This document shows positions 24,068 through 32,191 of a DNA stretch of 40,411 nucleotides, piece after piece. Under the pieces are notes generated by a model, which saw only the letters and a program-made list of their open reading frames with translations, had not been told where the DNA came from and ran no database searches. The position numbers and the translations under genes are program-made. Position 1 is the stretch's first letter. Each line of letters begins with the position of its first letter. Origin of the DNA: Lentisphaeria bacterium (GTDB lineage: Bacteria; Verrucomicrobiota; Lentisphaeria; Victivallales; Victivallaceae); contig CAAGDG010000039.1 of NCBI GenBank assembly GCA_900768515.1, forward strand, positions 1 through 40,411. The letters are read 5' to 3'.

Positions 24068-24450
24068 TCACTTCCTCCGTCGGTTTCCGTTTCGTCCATG
24101 GAGCGGGGGCTTTCCCGGAGTGCGATCTCGCGCCAGGTCCGCAGCAGATCGCGCAGCGGCAGTTTTGCGGTTGCGGGGTTTCGGAGCATCTCTTCAAGTT
24201 CCGTCCCGAAGGTCCGTGGATCCGCCCCGGAGTCGAGCCGTCGGATGCTCGCTTCAATCGCCTCCGCTTCGGCATACAGCGAGTAGTGCCGCTCGAGCTG
24301 AAAATGGATCATCGCCCAGGCCCCCAGCGCCGCGGCCAGAAGGTTGTTGCCGATCAGCAGCCAGTGCCGATGTTTCCAGCGCAGAAAAAGGCATGGCCAG
24401 AACGTCACCAGCAGCGCCGCCAGAACGACCAGGATCAAAAAGGGGTTCAT
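24064..24450 (-). CDS. Small membrane protein of unknown function (first of two)
   Basis: 128 residues from the ATG at 24450, which overlaps the gcvT-like stop (ATGA). Two hydrophobic spans ('ILVVLAALLVTFWPCLF' and 'LLIGNNLLAAALGAWAMI') around 'RWKHRHW' are followed by a charged helical tail ('EAEAIEASIRRLDSGADPRT', 'ELEEMLRNP'). The tail pattern, E-L-E-x-x-L, recurs in the downstream protein. No known family. Strict four-base coupling on both sides suggests the products are needed with the GcvT-like enzyme, but no mechanism is apparent. Confidence 0.75.
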   Translation of the reverse strand: MNPFLILVVLAALLVTFWPCLFLRWKHRHWLLIGNNLLAAALGAWAMIHFQLERHYSLYAEAEAIEASIRRLDSGADPRTFGTELEEMLRNPATAKLPLRDLLRTWREIALRESPRSMDETETDGGSE

Positions 24451-25550
24451 TTTAAACCGCCTTCCCCGGGTCGTTGAAAGAAGGGAAGTTCGACGACAGA
24501 GCCCGGAACTTTTTCCGTCCCCGACTCCAGCAGCAGCGGGGTCCCGGGTGGGACCGGGAAGCCGATTTCGATGCTGCACAACGCGACGGCGCGCTTCAGC
24601 GAGGGGGAGAATCCGCCGGAGGTCACCACGCCGATGATCTCCTCCGCGGGAGTCATCACCGCCGAACCGGGATGCGAGGCGCGGCGTCCCTCCAATTCCA
24701 CTCCGACCAGCCGGCGGGTCTGCCGTCGTCCGGCCAGCCCCTCCCGGCCGATGAAGTCGCGTACGCCGGCCGGATCGATTCCCGCGCCGTCGCCGGAGTC
24801 GAAAGGACTCCATTCGGGGTGAAATTCGTGGAGTCTTGTCGCTCTTCCCGCTTCCAGGCGCAGGGTTTCGGCCGCTCCGGTTCCGGCCGGCTGAACGCCG
24901 TCGACGTCGAGCAGCAGCGCCCAGATCTGATCGGCGTACTCCGCGTTGAAGAGCAGCTGGAACTCCGGTTCCCCGAATTCGTCGAAGGAAGCGGTGATGG
25001 CGCGGATTCCGTCGACGTCGAGCGAACTCCAGCCGTCTGTGCCGGGGAGGAGGTCCGGATCAACGCCGAGGGCTCCCAGCGCCTCGGCGGCGCGCGGACC
25101 GCAGAGATCGATGCGGGCGAGCGGCTCGGTCAGATCCTGGAGTTCGACCGGCTCCGGCAGCTCCCGGCGAAGGCGCCCGAGGAAGGAGGGCAGGGGAATG
25201 CCGGGCGGAACCAGCAGCAGAAAGTCGCGTTCCGCCATCCGGAGAATCCGGAGTTCTTCGAAAACGCCGCCGTCCGGATTGAGCATGAGGTTCCGGCAGC
25301 TGCGATTGAGCGGCAGCCCGGCGACGGGACGCGCGAAGAGGCGGTCGAAACGCTCCGGATCGACCTCGGCCGTCCGGATTTTTCCCCAGTGGCAGTTGTC
25401 GAAGATCGAAACGCTCCGGCGGGTGTGCAGGTGTTCGGCGATGACTCCGTCCGGAAAGTGGAGCGGCAGGTTCCAGCCGGCGACCGGAACCATTTTCGCA
25501 TCCATCTCCCGGTGGAATTCGATCAGCGGCGTATTTTTCAGCGCGGGCAT
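24447..25550 (-). CDS. Aminomethyltransferase-family protein (GcvT-like)
   Basis: 367 residues, the length of the glycine-cleavage T protein, which moves the methylene group of glycine to tetrahydrofolate. 'TPLIEFHREMDAKMVPVAGW', 'HFPDGVIAEHLHTRRSVSIF', 'LDVDGIRA', 'RLEAGRATRLHEF' and 'IGVVTSGGFSPSLKRAVAL' follow the T-protein in order. The strongly conserved DVSHMGE is replaced by 'DNCHWGK', and several folate-site neighbours differ. No gcvH or gcvP lies nearby. It may therefore be a GcvT paralogue with another folate-dependent role, such as a demethylase or repair protein; true GcvT cannot be excluded. It is 11 bases behind rpe and coupled to the next gene. Confidence 0.78.
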   Translation of the reverse strand: MPALKNTPLIEFHREMDAKMVPVAGWNLPLHFPDGVIAEHLHTRRSVSIFDNCHWGKIRTAEVDPERFDRLFARPVAGLPLNRSCRNLMLNPDGGVFEELRILRMAERDFLLLVPPGIPLPSFLGRLRRELPEPVELQDLTEPLARIDLCGPRAAEALGALGVDPDLLPGTDGWSSLDVDGIRAITASFDEFGEPEFQLLFNAEYADQIWALLLDVDGVQPAGTGAAETLRLEAGRATRLHEFHPEWSPFDSGDGAGIDPAGVRDFIGREGLAGRRQTRRLVGVELEGRRASHPGSAVMTPAEEIIGVVTSGGFSPSLKRAVALCSIEIGFPVPPGTPLLLESGTEKVPGSVVELPFFQRPGEGGLK

Positions 25551-25560
25551 GAAAAACTCC

Positions 25561-26277
25561 TCAAGGTTCAGGTTGAAGATCGCGGTCCAGTTCGTTCTGC
25601 GCTTCGTGGAGCACCCGGATCCCCGCGGCCATGCCGTCAGGGTGCCGGAAGACGCTGGTTCCGGCTACGATCAGGTTCGCGCCGTACCGCGCCGCCGGCA
25701 GGACGGTGCGGGCGTCAAGGCCTCCGTCAACTTCGAGCTGGAGATGCAGTTTCCGGCGCAGAATCTCCCGTTTGATTTCCGCGACCTTCTCCATCTGATC
25801 GGGCATGAAGCTCTGTCCGCCGAAGCCGGGTTCCACGGTCATGACCAGCACCAGGTCGATCTGCTCAAGCCAGGGGAAGAGCGCGGAAGCCGGCGTGGCC
25901 GGTTTGACGGAGATGCCGACCGTGCAGCCGGCTGCGCGGATCGCCGCGATCGCCTCTTCCGGCGAATCCCCGCATTCGAGGTGGAATGTCAAATGGTCGC
26001 TCCCGGCGGCGGCGAACGCGGCGGCATACCGGGCCGGGTGTTCGATCATCAAGTGGGTGTCGAAGCAGAGGCCGGAAACCCGGCGCAGGCTCGCAATCAC
26101 CGGCGGGCCGAAGGAGATGTTCGGGACCAGGTGTCCATCCATCACATCGAGGTGGAGCAGGTCGGCGCCGGCGGCCTCGACAGCGGTGACCTGCTGTTCG
26201 AGGTTGGCGAAATCACAGGCCAGAACCGAAGGGGAAACCAGAATCCGGTCGGTCGGCAGCAAATTCAGATTTTTCAT
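25561..26277 (-). CDS. rpe: Ribulose-phosphate 3-epimerase
   Basis: About 238 residues. Interconverts ribulose-5-phosphate and xylulose-5-phosphate in the pentose phosphate pathway. A TIM barrel with all landmarks: 'SPSVLACDFANLE', 'HLDVMDGHLVPNISFGP' (metal His and catalytic Asp), 'THLMIEHP', 'VMTVEPGFGGQSF' and 'LEVDGGLD' (second catalytic Asp), plus the phosphate-binding 'VAGTSVF'. I chose the ATG at 26277 because AGGA stands eight bases before it; an ATG at 26283 is only three bases from that site. First gene of a four-gene minus-strand operon with its own promoter at 26341-26369. Confidence 0.94.
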   Translation of the reverse strand: MKNLNLLPTDRILVSPSVLACDFANLEQQVTAVEAAGADLLHLDVMDGHLVPNISFGPPVIASLRRVSGLCFDTHLMIEHPARYAAAFAAAGSDHLTFHLECGDSPEEAIAAIRAAGCTVGISVKPATPASALFPWLEQIDLVLVMTVEPGFGGQSFMPDQMEKVAEIKREILRRKLHLQLEVDGGLDARTVLPAARYGANLIVAGTSVFRHPDGMAAGIRVLHEAQNELDRDLQPEP

Positions 26278-26340
26278 GATCATTTTCCTGTGCGCTTACC
26301 GTTCCCGGAGGAACGGAGTGGCTTGTGTTACCAATCGAAT

Positions 26341-26369
26341 AATATATCGTCACGGTTCCTTTTTTACAA
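26341..26369 (-). promoter_or_regulatory. Promoter of the rpe operon
   Basis: Minus-strand TTGTAA (26369-26364), 17-base spacer, TATATT (26346-26341), about 60 bases upstream of the rpe start. Confidence 0.7.
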
Positions 26370-26534
26370 TTTTTGCGGCGTGTTTCCGGTTTGGTTTCGG
26401 AAAGTTTTTCTGACGGATGGGGACCGGAAGCGGCTTTGTTCTTTTTGTTATGAATAATATGCTGTTATTTGGAAGAGAGAGGAAGGGGAATGGCAAAATT
26501 TCGCAAAAAATTTTCATTTTCAAGGCCGGATCTG

Positions 26535-26568
26535 TTGACAATAATCAAAAAATCGATCATAATATTAT
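26535..26568 (+). promoter_or_regulatory. Promoter of the GntR/LacI regulator with palindrome on the -10 region
   Basis: TTGACA (26535-26540) and CATAAT (26558-26563) have the ideal 17-base spacing. The palindrome ATAATATTAT (26559-26568) covers the -10 box, so self-regulation is plausible. Confidence 0.65.
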
Positions 26569-26598
26569 AGATAGATAAGAACAGAAAGCTAAAAAGAA

Positions 26599-27774
26599 AT
26601 GACAGGAAAAGCAGAAAACACCGGGTCGGAAAATTTTTCCGGAATGCCGCTTTACCGGCGGGCTGCGCTGCAGCTGCAGGAGCTGATTGTCCGTGACGGA
26701 CTTCAGCCGGGCGACCGTCTGCCCTCCTCGCGGGAACTGCAGAAACGGTTCGGAGTCAGTCTGGTGACCATCGAGGCCGGCATGAAACTGCTGGTGGAGT
26801 CCGGCGTGCTCAGCCGCCGTCCGCGGCTCGGAACATTCGTGGCGAACGGTTCCGCCGGAGCTCCGCCGGCGGCGGCCCGGCGCCGGCTTCGGATCGTGTT
26901 TTCCGGAATTCTGCCTCGCGATCTCTACTGGAGCCGGGTGCTGACCACGCTCTGCACGCTTCCGGAGCTGGCCATGTTCGAGAAATCGCTTGATGTGGTC
27001 AACGGCGCCATGCCGGAGCTGGTTCCTGCGCCGGAAGCCGGCATGATTCTGTGTGGTTACACGGCGCCGGAACTGGTCCGCCGGCTCCGGCAGGAGAAGA
27101 TTCCTTTTGTGATGATCGGCAGCTTCAATGTACCGGACCAGCCCGAATTTCCGTTCGATGCCGTAGTTCACGACGATGTCGAGCGCTCTTACCTGGCGAC
27201 CCGCCATCTGCTTGAACTTGGACACCGGGCGGTCTTCTGCATCGTCGGACCGTCCGGGAGCCGGCTTGCCGAGGATTTTCAAAACGGTTACCGCCGTGCG
27301 ATGACCGAATACAACGTTTCCGACCGTCTGTGCCATCTGGAGCTGGCGGAGCGGCATACCGTGGAGCTGGGAGAACAGATCGGGGTGCGCATGCTGACCC
27401 GGGTTCCCCGGCCGACCGCGGTTTTCTGCTGCGACGACCGTCTGGCGATCGGCGTCGGCAAGGCGGCGCAGCGGCTCGGATTCCGGATTCCGGAGGATTT
27501 GAGCCTGATCGGGTGCGGCAGCCTTGAAGTCGGGCAGTTGATGACGCCGGAGTTGACCACGATTCCAAGCGAACCGGAAGAGTCCGCCCGTCTTGCCGCG
27601 CACAAGCTGAACTGCCAGCTGGCGGGAGGTGGTTATGAGCCCTCGGTCACGGTGCTTCACCGCAAACAGCTGCACATCGGCGGCTCGACGCGGCTCTGGC
27701 GCGAACCGGAAGCGCCATATCAAAAAAAACGGATGGAAACAGAACTTTTTATTCCTGAATTGTCCCATCGTTAA
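26599..27774 (+). CDS. GntR-type winged-helix / LacI-type sensor hybrid regulator
   Basis: 391 residues. The N-terminal GntR winged helix (about 17-85: 'MPLYRRAALQLQELIVRDGL', 'LPSSRELQKRFGVSLVTIEA', 'RRPRLGTFV') is joined to a LacI/periplasmic-binding-like sensor domain ('RRLRIVFSGIL', 'VVHDDVERSYLATRHLLELG', 'TAVFCCDDRLAIGVGKAAQR', 'FRIPEDLSLIGCGS', 'LTTIPSEPEESA'). This AraR-like hybrid responds to sugars. Divergent from rpe and directly upstream of the pseudopilin and glycosidase genes, it probably controls them and its own promoter. The ribosome site is weak. Sensor-domain sequence resembles the remnant at 88-582. Confidence 0.9.
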   Translation: MTGKAENTGSENFSGMPLYRRAALQLQELIVRDGLQPGDRLPSSRELQKRFGVSLVTIEAGMKLLVESGVLSRRPRLGTFVANGSAGAPPAAARRRLRIVFSGILPRDLYWSRVLTTLCTLPELAMFEKSLDVVNGAMPELVPAPEAGMILCGYTAPELVRRLRQEKIPFVMIGSFNVPDQPEFPFDAVVHDDVERSYLATRHLLELGHRAVFCIVGPSGSRLAEDFQNGYRRAMTEYNVSDRLCHLELAERHTVELGEQIGVRMLTRVPRPTAVFCCDDRLAIGVGKAAQRLGFRIPEDLSLIGCGSLEVGQLMTPELTTIPSEPEESARLAAHKLNCQLAGGGYEPSVTVLHRKQLHIGGSTRLWREPEAPYQKKRMETELFIPELSHR

Positions 27775-27795
27775 TTCCAAAACCAAGGAGGAATC

Positions 27796-28503
27796 ATGAA
27801 CAGAAGAACCTTTACCCTGATTGAACTGCTGGTGGTGATTGCGATCATCGCAATTCTTGCCGCCATGCTGCTTCCCGCCTTGAACCAGGCCCGGGTCCGC
27901 GCCCGTGCCGCCACCTGCATCAGCAACATGAAGCAGTGTGGAAACTACGTGGCTCTCTACACGAGCAGTTTCAACGACCAGTTCGTGCTGGTTGACGCCT
28001 CGGGCGGCTGGGGAACCTGGGGAACCTCCCTCTACCGGGCCGGATTGATCGACGCGGATTCCCAGATCGTGCGCTGTTCCGAAGCGGAGAAGCCCGCGAA
28101 AGTGGAAGACGAGTCAAAGGAGTCGAACTTGAACATTCGCGACATGATCTACTCCGCGAATTATGCCTGCTATTATGACGGCAAAGGCAACAACAGCTTC
28201 TACAGCAAGTGGGCGGACAACAACGAAAACCGCAATCTGATTTTCGGGCGGCTGCCTTCCGCCTCCGGTTTCGTGCTTCTGCTGGATGGAAAGCAGAGCG
28301 GAAAAGCCCAGAATAAATGCAAATTCTACCAGAACAGCGGCATCGGCAACTGGGCGGCCAAACCCTGGACCATCCATCAGATGGATCGCGCGGTGGACGT
28401 TCTTTACGCCGACGGGCATGCTTCGCTGGTCCAGATGCCCCAGCTGCGCGAGGATACCATCAATGACCTGATTCCGGTCTACGACGCCTCCGAATCGTGG
28501 TAA
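27796..28503 (+). CDS. Type II secretion-like pseudopilin with DG C-terminal motif
   Basis: 235 residues. The prepilin head 'RRTFTLIELLVVIAIIAIL' carries the cleavage site before Phe and the conserved Glu of pilins; a globular domain with few cysteines follows, and near the end is 'VLYADGHASL', the H/D-G motif seen in the many pseudopilin-like proteins of PVC bacteria. AAGGAGGA precedes the start. In these bacteria such genes are scattered singly, often beside glycosidases and sulfatases, as here. Surface display or guiding of secreted enzymes is suspected but unknown. It lies 21 bases behind the regulator, probably in the same transcript. Confidence 0.92.
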   Translation: MNRRTFTLIELLVVIAIIAILAAMLLPALNQARVRARAATCISNMKQCGNYVALYTSSFNDQFVLVDASGGWGTWGTSLYRAGLIDADSQIVRCSEAEKPAKVEDESKESNLNIRDMIYSANYACYYDGKGNNSFYSKWADNNENRNLIFGRLPSASGFVLLLDGKQSGKAQNKCKFYQNSGIGNWAAKPWTIHQMDRAVDVLYADGHASLVQMPQLREDTINDLIPVYDASESW

Positions 28504-28584
28504 GTTTTTGAGAGCAGGTTGTAAGCGGCCGTTCATCGCGGTCGCATTGCTGTTGTCGTTTGCCTCAATGAAAGGAAATCTGGA

Positions 28585-31500
28585 ATGAATTTATTTCGCG
28601 GCGGATTGTCTTTACTGGCGGCCGGATGGCTGTGTGCGGCGGGCGCGGCGTCTCCGACGCCGCTTGGCGTGACCCCGAATGGTTCTTTGAAAATCGATGA
28701 ACTGACGTTGTCGATCACCAATTACCAGCTCAAGACCTGGAGGGCTTTCTCGCAGGAATCAAAATATTTTGAGGTTAAGGACAGATCCGGCAAGTCCGCG
28801 GACTACCGGATGAACGGAATTTTCAAGATGCCGGATCTTCCGGAGGCGACTTTGGCGGTCATGCTGAAGCAGGAATCGGCCACGCAGTGGAAATACCGTG
28901 CCGAAATCGGGTTCTCCGAGACTGCTGAACTCGCCCAGATCGGACTGAGCACCTCTATGCCGATTGAAAAATTCTGCGGCCGTGAACTTCTGATCGACGG
29001 CAAAAAAGTGGTTCTGCCGCTGGAATACAAAGAGGGCGCATCTCACATGATCAGCAGTGCCAAGGTGAAAAGTGAGATGGTGATTCCAACCCTTGACAGC
29101 CGGATCACGTTCCGGGGACAGTTTGAGATTGTTTTGCAGGATAACCGCGCCTTCAAGGGAAATACCTACACCCTGCGGCTTCTCTGCACTCCTCCCCGTG
29201 GTAAACTCAGCAGCGCCGCACTGGATCTCACGATTCTGGTGGAGCCGTATCGGAGTGCCCCTCTGGACCTCGCCGGCGTGGTCAACATGGGGTTTGCCGA
29301 CGAGAAGGACGGCGACCAGAAGGGCGGCTGGACCGACCAGGGTTCCGAGAACGATCTGCGCATGATTCCGACTGGAAAACAGCGCTGGGCCGGAATCGAT
29401 TTCGAGATCATCGACCCGGCGAAAAACAACGGGAAATCGTGTCTTCTCCTGGCAGGTTTGGCACGCGGTTATTTTCCGAAGGAGGTGACCGCGGTTCAGA
29501 CGAAGCCGGTTCAGGGGAATTACCTCTATCTGCTGCATGCGCTGGCCTGGCCGGTCGAGCAGCAGGCGATCGGAACGGTGATCGTCACCTATGCGGATGG
29601 AAGCCGGAGCCGGATTCCGGTGACCGGCGGCGTCGATGTCGGCAACTGGTGGGGCGCGACCTCCCGGAAGAACGGCGAGGTGGTGTGGACCGGAGAAAAC
29701 AAGAGCGCCTATGTCGGACTTTTCCGTTCAGTCTATCCGATCGAGGCCAAACCGATCAAAAGCATCACGTTCCAGTCGGCCGGGATTTCGGTGTGGGGAG
29801 TCGTCGCCGCCTCGGTCAGTCCCGACCGGGTGCCGCGGCTGATGACCACGCCGGCCTACATCATCGAGGGCAAGGATTGGAAGCCGATTGTCTACCACAA
29901 GGATTTCGAGAAGGGTTCGGTGCTTGATTTTTCGGGCCGGCTCGATGCGCCGGCCGGAAAGTACGGGCCGCTGGTGGTCAAGGGAGACAAACTGGTGTTC
30001 CGCGACCGGCCTGATGTTCCGGTGCGTTTCTACGGGACCAACTTCTGCGGAACCGGCCAGTATCAAACCAAGGAGTGGGCCGAACGGCTGGCGGACCGGA
30101 TCGCCGCGCTGGGCTACAATGCGGTGCGGTTCCACCACCACGACAACGGTCTTGCACTGCACAAGGACGGGCGGAGCACTGAACTGAATCCGGTGACGCT
30201 CGACCAGTTGGATTATCTGATCGCCTGCTTTAAAAAGCGCGGAATCTACTACACGACCGATCTTTATGTTTCCCGCAGGATCGAAAAGGGCGAATTCCCG
30301 GAATATCCGGATCAGGTTTTTGTCAACAAGACCTACAAACCGATGGTTTTCGTGCTCGATTCCGCGATGGAAAACTGGAAGGCCTTCGCGAAAAACTGGC
30401 TGACCCATGTGAATCCCTACACCGGCCTTGCGCTCAAGGATGATCCGGCGCTGCTTTCGCTCTCGCTGATCAATGAAGACAACATCTCCTCCTGCTGGAA
30501 TGCCACGCCGGAGAGCGCCAAGCTTTTCATGGACCGTTTTGAGGAGTGGAAAAAGGCCAGGGGTGTCAAAGAGCGCAGCGTGGTCGACGCCGGAATGGAC
30601 GTGTTGTTTGCCCAGTTCCTGGTAGACACCTACAACCAAGGATTTGCCGAGATGAAGTCGTTTGTCCGCGGTCTCGGCGTCAAGGCGATCATTTCCGACC
30701 AGAACATGTCGACCAACCAGCTGCTTGCGCCGATGCGCGCACAGTACGACTATGTGGACAACCACTTCTACTGGGATCACCCGTCTTTCCCGGAGACCCG
30801 CTGGCAGCTGCCATCGGCGGCGAGCAATGAGTCGGCGATTGCGAAGGAGGCGAATGCTCCCGGACGGATCTCGCCGACCCGGCTGCTCGACAAGCCGATG
30901 ATGATCACTGAGTTTGATTATGCGAAGCCGAACTTCTTCCGGGCGGAGGGGGCGGTTCTGACCGGCGCCTATGCGGCACTGCAGGACTGGGATGCCCTGT
31001 TCCAGTTTGCCTATGCCCACTCCCGGGAAAAGGTGACGCGCGACAACATTACGGAGGGCCATTTCGACACTTCGACCGACGTGGTCAAATCCCTGGCGCA
31101 GCGGATCGGCGTGCGGCTCTTCCTGGATCGGGAGCTGAAACCGGCTCCGGTGACGTTCGCGGCGGTTCTGACCGGCGGCGAGGGGATGAGCTTTGCCCGG
31201 GAGTATTCCGCGGAAATCAATCGGCTCGGTCTGATCGCCCGGATCGGAACACTGGTGGCTCCGGACGGCAAACTTGATGCCCTTCCCGCCAACACCGCCG
31301 GTCTGCTCAATCTGGGGATCAACTTCCCGGAAAAAGTGACGCTTCCGGTTTTCCAGGCATCGTCCACCGATTCGGACCTGCTGGCGAAAATGACTGCCGC
31401 CGGCGTGCTCAAGCCGGAGTGGTATCAGGCGGACAAGGGGCTCTTCAACGCTTCCAGCGGTCAGATTGCCCTCGACAGCCAGAAGGAGACCTTCAAAGCG

Positions 31501-31932
31501 GTCGCGCCCAGTTGCGAGGCGTTGATTCTGCCGGCGAAGATGCAGGGCGAAGGCGCTTTCATGAAGGTCGACAACAAGGTTGGCCGGGGCGTGTTCTCGG
31601 TGATGTCGGTCGACGGCAACGAGCTGGTGAAATCCGGCCGGATGCTGCTGCTGCACCTCACGGATTCGCAGGCGAGCAAGATTAAGTTCAACAGCAAAAA
31701 GATGACCCAGATGGATCAGTGGGGGTCGACGCCGTTCCTGGCCGCGCGAGGCGAGGCGGAGATCGAACTTGCCGCGGCTCCGGGCGAATATACGCTTTAT
31801 GCCGCCGACACTGCCGGCAAGCGTTTGATGGAAATTCCGGTTAAGCGGACTGCGTCCGGAAAGCTGCGGTTCCCGGTGAACGTTTTCACGGAAAAGGGAC
31901 CTGTGTTCGTTTACGAGCTGGTCCGCAAGTAA
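28585..31932 (+). CDS. Large secreted clan GH-A-like glycoside hydrolase
   Basis: 1115 residues with a signal peptide ('LLAAGWLCAAGAAS', cut near residue 24). Residues about 30-440 are beta-rich accessory domains; within them 335-415 ('VTYADGSRSRIPV', 'DVGNWW', 'PIKSITF') match the orphan fragment at 3177-3881. The catalytic barrel (about 460-850) has 'VRFYGTNFCG', 'YNAVRFHHHDN', acid/base Glu631 in 'LSLINEDN' and nucleophile Glu776 in 'MMITEFDY', the positions expected in clan GH-A. 'VFRDRPDVPVRFYGTN' is as in GH5-like and agarase-like proteins. A C-terminal beta domain follows. Substrate is unknown, probably a plant or host polysaccharide. A terminator closes the unit. Confidence 0.85.
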   Translation: MNLFRGGLSLLAAGWLCAAGAASPTPLGVTPNGSLKIDELTLSITNYQLKTWRAFSQESKYFEVKDRSGKSADYRMNGIFKMPDLPEATLAVMLKQESATQWKYRAEIGFSETAELAQIGLSTSMPIEKFCGRELLIDGKKVVLPLEYKEGASHMISSAKVKSEMVIPTLDSRITFRGQFEIVLQDNRAFKGNTYTLRLLCTPPRGKLSSAALDLTILVEPYRSAPLDLAGVVNMGFADEKDGDQKGGWTDQGSENDLRMIPTGKQRWAGIDFEIIDPAKNNGKSCLLLAGLARGYFPKEVTAVQTKPVQGNYLYLLHALAWPVEQQAIGTVIVTYADGSRSRIPVTGGVDVGNWWGATSRKNGEVVWTGENKSAYVGLFRSVYPIEAKPIKSITFQSAGISVWGVVAASVSPDRVPRLMTTPAYIIEGKDWKPIVYHKDFEKGSVLDFSGRLDAPAGKYGPLVVKGDKLVFRDRPDVPVRFYGTNFCGTGQYQTKEWAERLADRIAALGYNAVRFHHHDNGLALHKDGRSTELNPVTLDQLDYLIACFKKRGIYYTTDLYVSRRIEKGEFPEYPDQVFVNKTYKPMVFVLDSAMENWKAFAKNWLTHVNPYTGLALKDDPALLSLSLINEDNISSCWNATPESAKLFMDRFEEWKKARGVKERSVVDAGMDVLFAQFLVDTYNQGFAEMKSFVRGLGVKAIISDQNMSTNQLLAPMRAQYDYVDNHFYWDHPSFPETRWQLPSAASNESAIAKEANAPGRISPTRLLDKPMMITEFDYAKPNFFRAEGAVLTGAYAALQDWDALFQFAYAHSREKVTRDNITEGHFDTSTDVVKSLAQRIGVRLFLDRELKPAPVTFAAVLTGGEGMSFAREYSAEINRLGLIARIGTLVAPDGKLDALPANTAGLLNLGINFPEKVTLPVFQASSTDSDLLAKMTAAGVLKPEWYQADKGLFNASSGQIALDSQKETFKAVAPSCEALILPAKMQGEGAFMKVDNKVGRGVFSVMSVDGNELVKSGRMLLLHLTDSQASKIKFNSKKMTQMDQWGSTPFLAARGEAEIELAAAPGEYTLYAADTAGKRLMEIPVKRTASGKLRFPVNVFTEKGPVFVYELVRK

Positions 31933-31942
31933 CGGACTTGAA

Positions 31943-31978
31943 AAAAGCGGCGGTACTCTTCTGAGTTCCGCCGCTTTT
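31943..31978 (+). terminator. Terminator behind the glycosidase gene
   Basis: An 11-bp perfect stem (31943-31953 pairs with 31968-31978) includes AAAA and TTTT ends, so it can work in both directions; it starts 11 bases after the stop. Confidence 0.88.
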
Positions 31979-31989
31979 GCTTTAGGTTC

Positions 31990-32191
31990 GATTGTTGCCG
32001 GGCAACTTCTTCTCTGTGGAAAAAGCAAGGGAAACCCGACTCCAGTTTCTCTCCCGGGGGGCTTCCCGTGGTTCCACATTCCCGCGACCCTCCGGCTTCT
32101 CTCCCCGGGGGGGGGGGGACAAGGGGGGAACTCCCCCCTTGGTTACAGCTTTTCTTTGCTTACTTTCTTTTCTCTTCGAAAAGAAAGTAAG
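31990..32191. repeat. Structured, G-run-containing intergenic element, dispersed-repeat candidate
   Basis: The stretch holds a run of 12 G (32107-32118), a hairpin with 8-bp arms 32121-32128/32133-32140, and a perfect 14-bp hairpin 32159-32172/32178-32191 that contains the last codons and stop of the SGNH gene. The composition is unlike the genes around it. It reads like the repeated intergenic cassettes seen in several gut bacteria, but copy number cannot be judged from one window. Confidence 0.5.

Noticed and set aside
25551..25560. Glycine riboswitch controlling the gcvT-like gene
   Set aside because: Only 10 bases separate rpe from the gene, leaving no room for an aptamer; none is evident ahead of rpe either.
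29728..32079. A 783-residue minus-strand open frame opposite the glycosidase
   Set aside because: Shadow of a clearly coding plus-strand gene with signal peptide and catalytic residues; no ribosome site or domain.
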